NCBI GenBank assembly: GCA_000499405.2 | Contig: HG738137.1 | Span: 15,059,661 to 15,123,660 of the forward strand | Direction of reading: 5' to 3' | Length of the DNA: 64,000 nucleotides | Origin: Onchocerca volvulus | Taxonomy: Eukaryota; Nematoda; Chromadorea; Rhabditida; Onchocercidae | Shown: positions 1 through 12,300 of the stretch, in pieces | Position numbering within the stretch: the first letter of the stretch is position 1 | Layout: each line of letters begins with the position of its first letter | The notes under the pieces: model-generated | The model's input: only the letters and a program-made list of their open reading frames with translations | Told to the model about the DNA's origin: nothing | Databases searched by the model: none | Program-made: the position numbers and the translations under genes

Positions 1-173
1 AGTAATAAAAAAAAAAAATATGATAGTTAAAAACGAATATTAATTTATTGATTTCTACTTAGAGCATCGCATACTTTTGATGAAATTATTATAAATGTAA
101 TAATTATGCATAGATATTTTTATTTTAAGAAATGAATAAATGATTTTTTTCAATAAAATTTTATAAATTTTAG

Positions 174-3100
174 TATGGCAGTATTGCTTTATTTTGGTGG
201 ACATACGCATTCTCATAACGGTCATGCGCATTTGTCGCATTCGGCAAATTCCAGTTCCAATAATACAACAAATATTAACGTGCGAGCAGCAATGATACAT
301 GTTATCGGAGATTTATTACAAAGTATTGGAGTACTCATTGCTGCTCTACTTATTTATTTCAATGTAAGTATTGTTTAGATTTGAAATTTTGAAATTACAC
401 GAAATTCGTAAATGAGATGAGAATACTTAAATTATTCCATGTCAATAAAATTTATTGATAAAGAAGGAAAAATGCAAAATGTATAATTCAAATTTTTTTG
501 TTATGAAATAAAAATTCTGAAGAAATTTGGATGTTTTAAACAAATTTTATTTGAGGAAAATTTATTTTTGATGAAATTCGATCATTTGTACAAAAAAATT
601 TCAAAATAGATTTTTGAAAAAAATTGAAAAATATCTCTTTTTCTTTCGCAGTTTAAATTAAATGTCATTATTTTTTAAAAATTTCTTTTTTTTTTTGGAG
701 GAATCGTGGTCTATAGCGGATCCTATTTGTACGCTAATTTTTTCAATCATTGTTCTCTGTACGACAATTTATATTATTCGAGATGCAATATTTGTCCTAC
801 TTGAAGGTAAATTATTAATATATTCTCTCATATATTAATTTGTTTTAGTTGTTTATGTTTAAGGAATTTTTTAAATTTTCCAAAAAAATTCAAATTTCAA
901 AATGAAATTTCACTTCTGATCAACTGTCATTTGATTAATTGAGTTTTTTACTGCTTCAAGTATAGAAAAGGAATGGAAAAAGTTTCCCATAGTATCTGGA
1001 TTAAATGTTGCAGAATTCTAGAAAAATAAACTTTAAAATACAAAGTGAAAATTTCAACAAAACAACAAATAGTTGTAATAATGAATGGATGAAATATTCC
1101 GTTAAAATTATAACAAAAAAAAGAATTTCCACCGTATTTTGTATTATCTGGACACAGCCACGCATTACCATGATAATGCTTGGCCGGGTCCAGCTAATCT
1201 ATATAAATAGAAATGCAAATGTTCAAAATCTTAAATCATCAAAAATTCTAACTTATGCTTTGAAATTTTGACAAAAAACGTTGCATTCAAAATTCCTTGT
1301 TTCTACACTTGAGTTCCATTTGTTCCTCCTTGCTTCTGCGCCAGTATTCCAAGTATTGTTTTTTTCCTGTTGCACAGGAATTCTAGTTGTTCTTATTTTT
1401 GTATGTTCCTATTTCTGGGCTGAAATTCAGTTGCGGTTTCTGGCTTCTGCTCTGAAAGCCCAGCTGTGCTTTCTTCTCCTTTCTCCGGAATTCTAAGTGC
1501 TCCTTCTTGCTTCTGCATTACAGTTGTAGATGATCTTTTTTGCTTTTTAGCAACAGTTCCAAGTACTCCTTCTTGTTTTGGAGATAAAGATCAAGTCTCT
1601 CTTCCTTGCTTCGGACCAATAATTTTGTCAAATTTTTTAATTAGGACCTTTAATATTATACTTCTCTCGAGCGATGTTATAGCTTGATTTTCGGTTGTTG
1701 CCAGGTATCTACTAGATCGGATACTTCAATTTACATCATACAGCTCTACTACTCTAACAAATCTGACAAAAATGAACTTCACATTGATTGGCCTATCCAT
1801 TCATTCGTCCTTCTTTTGCTTTTGTTTTTTACCTTTCTTTTTATCAGCTGCTTTCGATTCAGTGCAGACTGCGAAAAAGAGAGCGATTATCAGTTCAGAT
1901 AATTGCATAGTTACTTCGGTGACCACAGACTGTCCAGTCTGAGAATACTGCTGCTTCTGCCTTTGTTTTCCGGAAGTTTTGCTCTAATTTTGTTGAGTAT
2001 GACCAAGAAGCTGCTGTGCTTTCACCGCGTGATTATACTGAGGAAGTTTCGGAATCAGAAGCATAGACGATCTGGTTATTTTTGGAAACTATTTTGGATG
2101 AGATAAATCAAACTGCTGCGAAATTTAACCCGCAACGGTTCTGCAGAACTCCTGACATTGGTGGTAGAGCTAATCCGGAAAATAATCGAGCAAATTGCGG
2201 CATGACTTAACGAGGTAGCAGCTTTGTAGAAATTGCTGCCATTGGAGGTGTTTCAAGTGTTGTTTTTGTTTTACCGGAGTTCCAATTACTTTTTCTTGCT
2301 TTTGTTCATGTATTCCTTCTCGTCCCTGCGCTAAAGTTTCAGTTGTTCTTCTAGATCTAAACAGCACAATTCTAAAGATTGACCCTAAGTTTTTTAAATG
2401 AATCGAATTGGAAATTGCAATCTTTTTAATTGAAATGACATATCCGTTGGAATCATAGGAAAGCAAGGAATGAGGACATTTTCATCTTTGAAAGATCCTA
2501 TTAAGCAATCAAGTTTGCTTCTATGACACTGCTCATTAATTTTTTCACTGCAAGCCACGTGTCGTTGCAAAATTTCGGCTGGTTAACATTTCGCAACATA
2601 AATGGCACGCCGATTTTCAATTACATCACGTGCGGTGTGGCATTCCTGGCAGATCTAGTGAATTTAAAAATTCTACTGAATAATTACCGCTTCATCTGCT
2701 ACCACAACACTGTCGACGGACTTAATTGTAACTGCCTCGTTTTGAATGTTGAACTGAATATTTGGTTACACATGTGACAAAAGATCAGCCGTGTTGTAAC
2801 TTTTTTTGCGACGTAATTCTACATGAAAAAATATTTTTCATCGAACGAAGCAGCAGCGTATCGATTCGGTGATGGCACTTTCAATTGATTGAGAACTTTT
2901 TCGCAATTTGTAAGCACAAATCTTCAATCATTATCAACGCTTCGTTGCAGATTTCTGCTCTGAAATCCATGTTCACATTTGAATTTTTGCTGTGTATTCC
3001 ATGGAAAATATTTTCAGCCTTATGCGATTTATATTTCTCCCATAACTCTGTTGGAAATGAAGAAGAGCAGGCGGTCAATATGATTGCAAACACTATGCGA

Positions 3101-4132
3101 ATTTGATTTGGATGTGACATGTTGCATGCGTCATTAATGCACACATCCTAGTATTGGTTGTTCTCCAATAAATTCAAATTTTGACATGCACTGCGGAAAA
3201 TGGCATGTGTGATGTCATTGAAATTCTCTAGAAAGATGTTGTACATTTACCAACAGTATGTGAAGAAAGAAGTATTCATCTTGATTGGGATGCATGATGT
3301 ACAGTCTACCTATCGTATGATGTACAGTCTAGTCTATCGTAGTGAACTGTTGCTTGTGTCGCTGAAGTGTGACTCCTGCTGCGGCTGAACAGTTCCCGTG
3401 AATTTGAACTCCTGATGTCGTCGAACTATGTGACTGGAACTGACTCAAGCTCGAAAGCTCTTAGCTTTTAAATCCTTCCAGGCTTCTCCTCTTCCAGCAT
3501 ATCGCCTTATGATTTTTGATCTCATTTTGTTTATCTGTGAATCGAAGCGCTTTGACGGTAAACAAGTGTATCCTTACTCTTATCGGTCTTTTATGCCGCG
3601 CTATTTGAACTTAAATATTCATTGGATGCCATGATTTTCTCTTTGTCGAGGAAAAAGATCTGATAGTTTGTAATTTGGCTTGCAGTCTGGTTAGATTGGA
3701 GACTACTTCTTACTATTATGATTCGGCTATAATAGTTTATTTCTTGCTTTCCGAAAAATTGATCGCTACTTTAAGTCACAAAAGTTTTAATTTCCATTTT
3801 ATGAATTTCTTCTACTCATCAAAATTTTCATCTTAGTAATTACATTTATTTCAGGTTTACCATCAAGCATTAATTTTCGTACTGTATTCGATTCATTGGA
3901 ACGTATCAATGGTGTTGAAAAAGTACATAATTTACGAATATGGTCATTAACGCTTGATAAAATAGCAATAAGCGTACATTTAGAAATTAAACCAACTGCA
4001 AATGCTCAATGGATTTTAAAAGAGACAACACGTATGTTACGTGATCAGTATAACGTGCTAGAAAGTACCGTACAAATTGAAGGTTATAATCCGGAAAAAC
4101 AAAGTTGCAATCGATGTATACCACCGTTGTAA
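174..4132 (+). CDS. Zinc transporter, SLC30/ZnT (CDF) family, 3' exons only
   Basis: Three exons are visible: 174-363, 701-806 and 3855-4132 (stop TAA); the phases join (0 then 1 nt carried over). The gene begins left of the window. CDF proteins export Zn2+ or load vesicles by exchange with H+. The first exon has a His-rich loop (GGHTHSHNGHAHLSHS) followed by the TM5 motif HVIGDLLQSIGVL, whose H and D are the second half of the tetrahedral Zn site. Exon 2 gives TM6 with the family signature ADPICTLIFS and ends IRDAIFVLLEG. The last exon is the cytosolic C-terminal domain (LPSSINFRTVFDSLERINGV, then VHNLRIWSL), the dimerising metallochaperone-like fold, ending in a Cys pair (SCNRCIPPL). The His-rich loop and the length suggest the vesicular/plasma-membrane ZnT2/3/4/8-like group, but the subfamily is not settled. 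The acceptor of exon 2 is TTTTTTGGAG, a weak match. Intron 807-3854 is unusually long because of a Helitron. Confidence 0.92.
1148..1193 (-). repeat. Helitron 3'-terminal hairpin
   Basis: Imperfect palindrome: outer arms CTGGAC (1148-1153) and GTCCAG (1188-1193), inner arms GCCACGCATTA (1157-1167) and TAATGCTTGGC (1174-1184). Such a hairpin near the 3' end is standard for Helitrons. It lies just beyond the about 100-bp subterminal block shared with the copies near 13.1-13.3 kb and 26.1-26.3 kb. Confidence 0.6.
1280..2350 (-). other. Degenerate Q/K/E-rich coding-like block in the Helitron
   Basis: On the minus strand this stretch gives short open pieces with recurring words such as QKQE, VIGTPVKQKQH, LGTVAKKQK and MQKQEGAL, broken by many stops, plus a less repetitive piece (RGESTAASWSYSTKLEQNF). 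It lies between the helicase C-terminus and the 3' hairpin. It may be a decayed extra Helitron ORF or an insertion inside the element. I recognise no domain. Confidence 0.3.
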
Positions 4133-6177
4133 TTAAGTTCAGTTCTATGCTACTACTACTATTATTAATTTAATAAATTCATATTGTTCATAAATCTGAT
4201 AATATGTTCAAATTTAATCAATTTGTGGCGGTAGAAAGTAAATTTAAATTCCGTATTTTCACTTTATGATTTAATATAAACTTTGTTTTACATCTTATAT
4301 TAACATATAAATTTTATTATTGACATAGAGTTGCATTTCTGACTAATTTTGACTCAATAAAAATTTTATCATATAATGTAATTTTAGATGCATTTAACAA
4401 TGTATTCAAGCTTAACAAATTAATAATGGTGAAAATAAACATTAATGTTAAACTAATTACGTCATGAGATTATTCCTTTTTTTTTAAAATTTTGATTGAT
4501 TTGATCAAAATACTATTACATTTTATTTATATGTAAATTTAAAAGAGATATTAATCATATAAACATTGTACTATGCTATATAATAGAAACCACAGTTGAT
4601 AAGATACTGTTCAATCAATTAATGATCAAGAAATCTGAATTAAATTTTTTTGCATGTAAACTATTATCATTATTATTATTATTTGGCAATTTTCTTTTTA
4701 TATCAAAAGAGTTGATTATTATTAAAGAGGATGATAAGAAAAAAATTAATCAAGAAACGGCCAGAAATTTATTTAAAATTTTCTTCATCTCTTGGTTTTA
4801 AAAAAACTGAAAATGGTCGTTTCCTAATTTATCTTAATTTTCCATTTGAAGAGAATTTAAATTTGTTCAATTTTTTGTTTTTTTATCATAACTTTTTTCT
4901 AACTATTTCCTTTTTAAATAAAAATATTTATTTACTATTATAAAAATAATAATATACAATAAATTTCAATAATTATTGCTTTGTTTATTTAGCCTATTTA
5001 ACAAATTTAAAAAAGAAGAAAAGAATACGAAATAGAGTTATAAAATGAAAAAATGCAAAATCTCGAAATAAATAATAAATAAAAATAATCTTACATTATG
5101 AATACTTGACAAATAGCTTTTAAGATTAGCGAAGCGTCATATAAGTCAAATAATAACTGAGAGCGTGAAGTTTACGTGAATGACGCGAAATTTTTTGTAT
5201 TTTCTATTTTTCTAACTTAAAGAGAAAGTATGAAAATTTTGATAATATAAAACTGCGAAATGATAAATGAATATTAAATGTAAACATTTTACATAAAAAG
5301 AAATTTCATAAATGACATAAACATGGTATTTTCTATTATAAACAACAATAAACATAATAATATATAATAATGAACAAGAAAATCAAAGTTAATTCGTCTA
5401 AAAAAAAAAATAAATAAATAAATAATAGAAAAAAAAGAGTAAATAAATAAAAAAAAAAAATAGATGAAAATGAGCATATTATTCATAGAAGGCATATGAA
5501 ATACGTATGCTAGCGTATATAACGCAAACGTGTACTACATTTACAACGTAAGTAGGATAATTTCCTGAACAATGAAAATGTCGAAAATAACGGAAAATAG
5601 AGAGATAATCTGATGGATTCAAATATTCCTTTAATTATCGATTCGAAATATCTTCATTCATTTTCAATTTAATTCATTGCAAAAATTAACAGTAATTTTA
5701 ATGAAAATTAAGTTTTCATGAAATTTACAATTTTAATGAAAAAATTTAATAAAGTTTAATTAAAAATTAAACTGCAACAAATAAAATAATTCTATTGTCA
5801 AAATGGAAAATTTTAATTAATCAGTCTAAAATAAGCAAATGATTTTTAATTAGTGATTAGGTGTCTATAATTCATAAACTATCTAGTATCTAATTCAAAA
5901 GCCATTCCAAGAATAAACTATATTTCGTATGAAATTTAGAAATTTCGCTTTGAAGTTTAAATATATGCCTATTTCCAAATATAATTGGAAAATTAAACAA
6001 AGGCAACAAAAATATATAACAATTCCAATATTTTAATTAATAATATCATGCATAGTTAAATAAACAAGTTTAATAATTAACAATTTCAATGGCATTTGAA
6101 AACAAACAATAAGAAATGAATATCTTCAATTTCCCAGCAAGTTTAAATCGAATTTTTTAAATATCATATTAAAAAAT
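4133..6177. other. Intergenic, ZnT/LRCH convergent 3' ends
   Basis: AT-rich spacer between two converging genes. AATAAA at 4172-4177, 40 bp past the ZnT stop, and another near 4356 are candidate poly(A) signals. No coding potential was seen beyond short AT-rich frames. The poly-A-rich block 5400-5465 is simple sequence. Confidence 0.6.
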
Positions 6178-9100
6178 TCAAACATTAGTTTGAAAATGAG
6201 GTTGAGTCACAGTCGCCGTTGCCGCTCTTGTTACTGTTGTTGTTGTTATTGGTGTTGTTGTTGTTGTTGTTGTCGTTGTTGCTGTTGTTGTTTTTATTTT
6301 TGTTGTTGTTGTTTGTGTATTAACATTAGGTGAACTAAATTTATTGAGAGCCAAGATAGTTTTTGCTAACAATGGAAGATTTCGTCGTTCCAAAATATCG
6401 GATGAACTGCACATTGAATTCTGAAATTTATCCAAAATTTATTTCATCAATTTCAAAACGATAAATTTTAAAAGTAAATTTCAAAAAATATTAAACTCTT
6501 TAGAACAAATAAATACTTTAAAATCATTCATTTTTTAAAAACTTGATCGGTTTCAAAATTTCGCTATATTATTTCGGTGAAATTCGAAGTTTTCACAATT
6601 ATTTATAATTCAAAACAATACACATGTAACAATACTATTTCATATAATATGATAGCAATTAATGATAGTAATTATAATTAATAACAGTAATTATAATCAA
6701 AACAATAATAAAAATAATAGTAATAATGAGATAATGATTAATAATAATAAAAATAATAATACTAATAATAATTAATAATAATAGTAATAATAAGAATAAT
6801 AATAATAAATAAATAAATAAATAAATTGATTAATTAATTAATAATAATAACAATAATAATAATAAATAATAATAAATAATGATAATGACAAAAATAATAA
6901 CGAAAAAATGAAAAATATCATAAATGGAAGCAATTAAACAAAAATTGTGTTGAAGGAAGAAAAAATAGATAGTGATATGATATGTATAAGTTAGCAAAGT
7001 TTAAAGGTCAAACACTTAGTACGTAAAATAATGATGCGTACTGATAAAAAAAAAAAATTGAAACTATCTCTTTTCGTAATTTTTAGTCGAGCTACCATAT
7101 ATATATTTGCTAACATCTAATTTTTTCTCATCAATTTTGAAAGATCACAAATTTCTTTTATTTATAAAAAAATTTAAAAAATTAATCTTCTTTGTAAACG
7201 AAAAAAAATAAATTAAAAAAGAGAAAACGAAATGTACTTATCATATTCAATTCAAAAACAGAAAAAAAAAACTTGCAAACTTTCAGTGAAGAAATATCAT
7301 TAAAGTTACAGGCATAGAAAGAAATTAAAATAAAAACTTAATTATTACGTATAAATTGTTTAAGCAATTCGATTGTATTATATTATACATTAAAAGAATA
7401 GGGTAAATGAAAATAAGATGATGCAATTTTTGATGATATAAATAAAAAAAATAGAATGAAAATTGATAATGTAAATTATAAACAATTTTTTTTTTTAATT
7501 AAGTATTTATAAATAAAACGAAAACAAATAAAAAAAAAAAAAGAAATGATAATTGGTATTAATTAATTTAAATTGTTACTTTAGAACTAAAATTAAAGAA
7601 GAAGGCAGAATATATTATATTAAGGTGCACATCATTTCTAATCATAATTAATTATTTGTTGATAAAATGGAATAAAAAACGATGTGTAATGGGAAATTGA
7701 AATTAAAAAAATGGATTTTTTGGATAATTATTCTTTAAACATCTCATCCCATTATTTTTTCCTTTTATATTTTTTTAAAGCAGCTCATTACACAAAATAT
7801 GAATAGATCAAATGCGAAATTATAAATATTATTTTTTATTTTTTTAAATTTCATGAAAAAAATGTTGCGCTTTCTTGATTCGAAAAATTAGAATAACAAT
7901 CATTCAAATTATAGGGTTAGATTAAGAAATCCAAAATGTAAATTCACTTTCACAAAGATGATATGATTAGAAATGATCCATATTTTTGTTATCCAATTAA
8001 GGCATTAGAATTAGTATTGATTTAAAATCGCTTTTTAAATTTCAAATCTATGAAAAGGAAGGAAATTTTGGAAATTTCTTCTTTTAAATTGGCTTTTTTT
8101 TTTTTTTTAAATGTCAGAAATTGTTATCAGCCAGTCAATACTAATAAGTATATAAAATGAAAAAAAATGAATCTTTTCAAACACAATGCGATTAAATCGT
8201 AATAAATAAAATATACATTAATTTAGAAGAATATTTAATAAATAACAATAAAAATGCATGCATTACCTAACTGATAAAAGCCGATTTCAAATAATTATCC
8301 AACCAATCAACCAACTGATTAGTCTATATTAACCGATCAATCAATTAATTAGTCGTTTAATCAATAATTATTTCAAAAATCAAAATTTGTAAATCAAAGC
8401 GAAACATATATAGGCGACGAAGATTGTTAGCATTGCATTGGCCAGCATTTTTTCGCTAAATTCAAATTGTAATCGTCCCTCAAATAGAACCTGAAAACTT
8501 TTTGCTGCCAAATTTCGCAAAAATTTATTCGTTTTTAAAAAATTTTCTATCTTAGTGATATTAACAATAAATACTACGGATTCCTTGAAAAGTCCTGATT
8601 TCGTGTAAATCAAAACACACAAACACGATACAAATGTAACATGCTGCAAACGTTATTGATACAAATTTTCTTGATTGGATACGGTAATGTGTTGTTGTCG
8701 AAACTTTCCTTACTAAATACGGTAACATGCCATTGTCACTTTAAAATTTGAAATTTTGCACTTTTCATTCAAGGGGAAAAAATGGGGAACAGAAGGATAA
8801 TGAATTTCATTTGTATAAATAATATTTATAAAATTTTTTTACTTCTATTAAAAAATCATTTCTACTACGAATAATAATTATTTAGATTAATTCATCCTTT
8901 CTCGTTTCAGTAATCCAGTCGCATAACATTAAAAAAAAAAAGCTTTACCTTTTTCCACTACTTAAACTATAAGGCCTTTTTGTAAATTTGAATTTGAATT
9001 GAAATTAAATATTTTCTCTAAATTTCATGACATTTTGATTTTTTGTTATGCGTCATTGAATAACTTCTTCTTGGGATTGGTTAAACTACTAAGATTTTTC

Positions 9101-9310
9101 CGCAAGATTTGAATTTGAATTGAAATCAAATATTTCTTATATTTTCTAATATTTATGTCACTAAATGCCAGTTTATCTATTCTGTTTACTAAACTATCAA
9201 AATTTAATATAATAAGACAATATTAAGTTTATTTATGTAAATAAATAAGACTTCTATGGATTTAATCAAAGTTTATATTTAAGGGAAGAAAAAGCAATAA
9301 TAAAATATGT

Positions 9311-9376
<66 letters not shown>

Positions 9377-12300
9377 AAATCACACAAATCGTACAGGAAA
9401 AATCGTAACTTGTACAATTGAAAGTGCAAATATGTTGCATGCTGTTATTTGCTGCATGCATGGATTAGACATTTATTAATTAAAGATTTCAATTTAATGA
9501 AAAATGGATTCATAAAGTAAAAAATAATTATTGAAAATCAAAAAAAGCGGAATTTATAAAATAATACAAAATTTGCGACGAAATTTATTTTTCCAAAAAA
9601 AGAAAAAAAAACAAATTCACTATTGTTGACTGAAAAATAAAGATACTTTTATAGGAAAGCGAAGGATTAAGATGAGATAATTAAGCAGGAAGAGAAAATG
9701 ATTAGTTTTAATTTTTTTTTTTTTTTTTAAATGATTTTTTCTTTTTTTCTGGCATCGTTCAGCACCACTAATTTGAAAAACGAAATACAAGATGAGATTA
9801 AAAAATCTTTATCGATACAGCGTACAACGATATATAGATTGATTTCTAACCTGATAATCTATTGATTGATCATAATGATCTATTTATTGTTTTAATGATA
9901 AGATTGTTTCTATAAGATTTAATAAGCAATAATTGCATCTGCACTGAAACAATGAAGAAAAAACAACAATAAATATTTGAAAAGATTACTAGAATAAAGA
10001 AAGAAATTGAAAAATAAAAGGCAATCAATACTAATTTCAATCAAATAAAATTTCAACTAATTTGAATTGGCTAATTTGATCGATATAGCAGAAGTTAAAT
10101 TTTTTTTACAAAAATTACAAAATTACTGAAAGTGCTCAAATTTTGCAAATTTTTAAAATACTAAAACTATTCATGGATAACAAAAAATTAAAAAACTTTG
10201 AATTATTTTTGGATTGCACGATTGATAGATGATTTTCGGAAGTTAATTAATTTTCCTATCTTAAAATATTCTAATTCTAATTTAATACTTACAAAAAGGC
10301 ATCGTTTGCGAAAAAAAAAAATCAACGAAACTAATTAATCGCATAGTTGCTTAATCAAATTAATCAATCAATTAATTAATTAATTAAAATTAAGAGCTTC
10401 CATTACTATGTCCTAAGCAAATAATGTAAAAAGAGGAATCAAAATAAAAATGAAGAATTGATTTTTCAAGAACTTTTTATGCATTTAGAACATGTGAATT
10501 GCTCAATTAATTATTTAATTGATAAAAATCTAATTCCAATGAGTGATTTCATTGCAGCTTTTAATTTTTGAAAGCCGAAACTTTGGAAGTTCATTATAGC
10601 TTTCAATTCCTTTAAAAAAAAAAAAAAAAAAAAAGGATATTTCAAATTTTCAGCAAGAAAAATATTTTCAAAAAAAAAGTCTATTATTAGGAAATTTTGT
10701 ATTTTGTATCAAAGTTTAGACAAAACAATAATAAAGACAATAACAACAATTAAAACTACAACAACAATAATAAAAGCAAGGCTAACGAAAGCAAGATAAG
10801 AAAGCAACACAATGATGAAACAAAAAAAAGTTTTTGAACTGATAAAAATTTAATTCCAATGATTAATATCATTGAAGCTTCTGATTTTAGAAAATTAAAA
10901 CATAAATTACCGGAATTTTTCCTAATCAAAATGAAGCAAATTTCTAAAAATTTCAATATTAAATGATTATTTCAATTATAAAGCTCAAATTTCCAAAAAT
11001 TTCATTTATACATAATTTTTGATTATCTCAATTAATATATCAATTATTGCTTCTTCGCAATTATACTTCGCTATATATAATTATTTCAATTAGAAATTTA
11101 CCTCGGGAACGCCGATTCGTCGACATGCTGCCAAGAAACTGTCAACGTTACGACGACATTTCGGTGGTGATAAGGGCAACTATAAAAAGAAATTAATTCA
11201 TTTTTTTTTTATGATAACTTTTCACTTCATGAATATAAAAAGTATCGAAAATTGAAATCTTATAATATATTGATTAGTATTTAATAAGAAAATTCATGAT
11301 AATATGAAAAATTAAGCGCTATTGTTTGCATAAGTATTACTCATTCTTAATCTGGCAATGTCACAAATTGCAGATTGAATGCGAAAAAAAGTTCTTGGAA
11401 ATCAATTAAAAAGAAAAAAAAAATTACAGTTAATTTCTTAGTCTATATCACTATTAAATCTTAAGAAATCTAATATCAGTACTTAAATAATTGAATAATT
11501 TGTATCACAGTTCATAAATTCTGGCCAATCGGATAACTTGATTCAAAATCAGTTAGAAATTTTGATGAAACAAATTAGCGGAAAATTATTTACCTCTTTA
11601 GAAACTGGCGTAAACAGGCTATTTATTGCACGTAAACGTATCCGATTAGCGAAATTACACAGCGTAACACCATCTGCTAATGAAGCCGCTAGTTGCAATC
11701 GTCCCGATGGTAATGTTATATTCAGACGATTTTCAAGAATCTAAAAATAAATTAATAAAAAATTAATCTGAAATCTTAAATTTTAATTTTCGTAATTTCA
11801 TGTATGTATTCGGAAATAGCGGGGAGTACCACAGAATAAATGATTTCTTTGTTCTTGAATCAAATGATTTTGCAACTTTTGTTCTATGCTGTAATGTGAA
11901 TCTTGCGCTAACAAAAGCGTTCTCTTATAGATCAAAACTCTATCAGGATCTTCCTTCTATAAATAAGAAGTAGGTCTTGAGCAAAAGATCATTTCAGAGA
12001 TGTGTTACCACGAGGTCGGTTGATTGAATATTTTGGACTTAATTTGATCTCTTTTTCCTTTGGGTTATGAAATCGTCATTAAAATTGTTTTATTGATTTG
12101 ATTGATTTTGTAATTGTTGCATTCGCTGTTTTAATATCAAATTTTTTACAATAAAGATTTAATTGCCCAAGTCTGAAGTACCGCAAAAGTTCGGGTAACA
12201 ATGTGATAAGAAGCAAGAAAACTTTCAATCATTATCACAGTTAAAGAAGATCGCTCACATTATGTGTCGAAAAATTTTCAAACTGAGAAAAATTAATCCT

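Larger units (their letters stand above)
1148..3700 (-). mobile_element. Decayed Helitron with Rep/helicase remnants, in ZnT intron
   Basis: Read on the minus strand, 3380-2880 gives helitron helicase text broken by stops: YIMHPNQDEYFFLHILLVNV, then NQIRIVFAIILTACSSSFP, LWEKYKSHKAENIFHGI and NEALIMIEDL. Nearer the 3' end (2820-2340) comes the C-terminal helicase part: VTIKSVDSVV, DENVLIPCFPMIPTDMSFQL, KRLQFPIRF and GQSLELCCLDLEE. These are characteristic of Helitron Pif1-type helicases. Many stops and frameshifts make it inactive. The likely 3' terminus is the 46-bp hairpin at 1148-1193. The 5' end is not defined; sequence of different composition from the intron continues to about 3700. Insertion is antisense to the ZnT gene. 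Confidence 0.85.
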
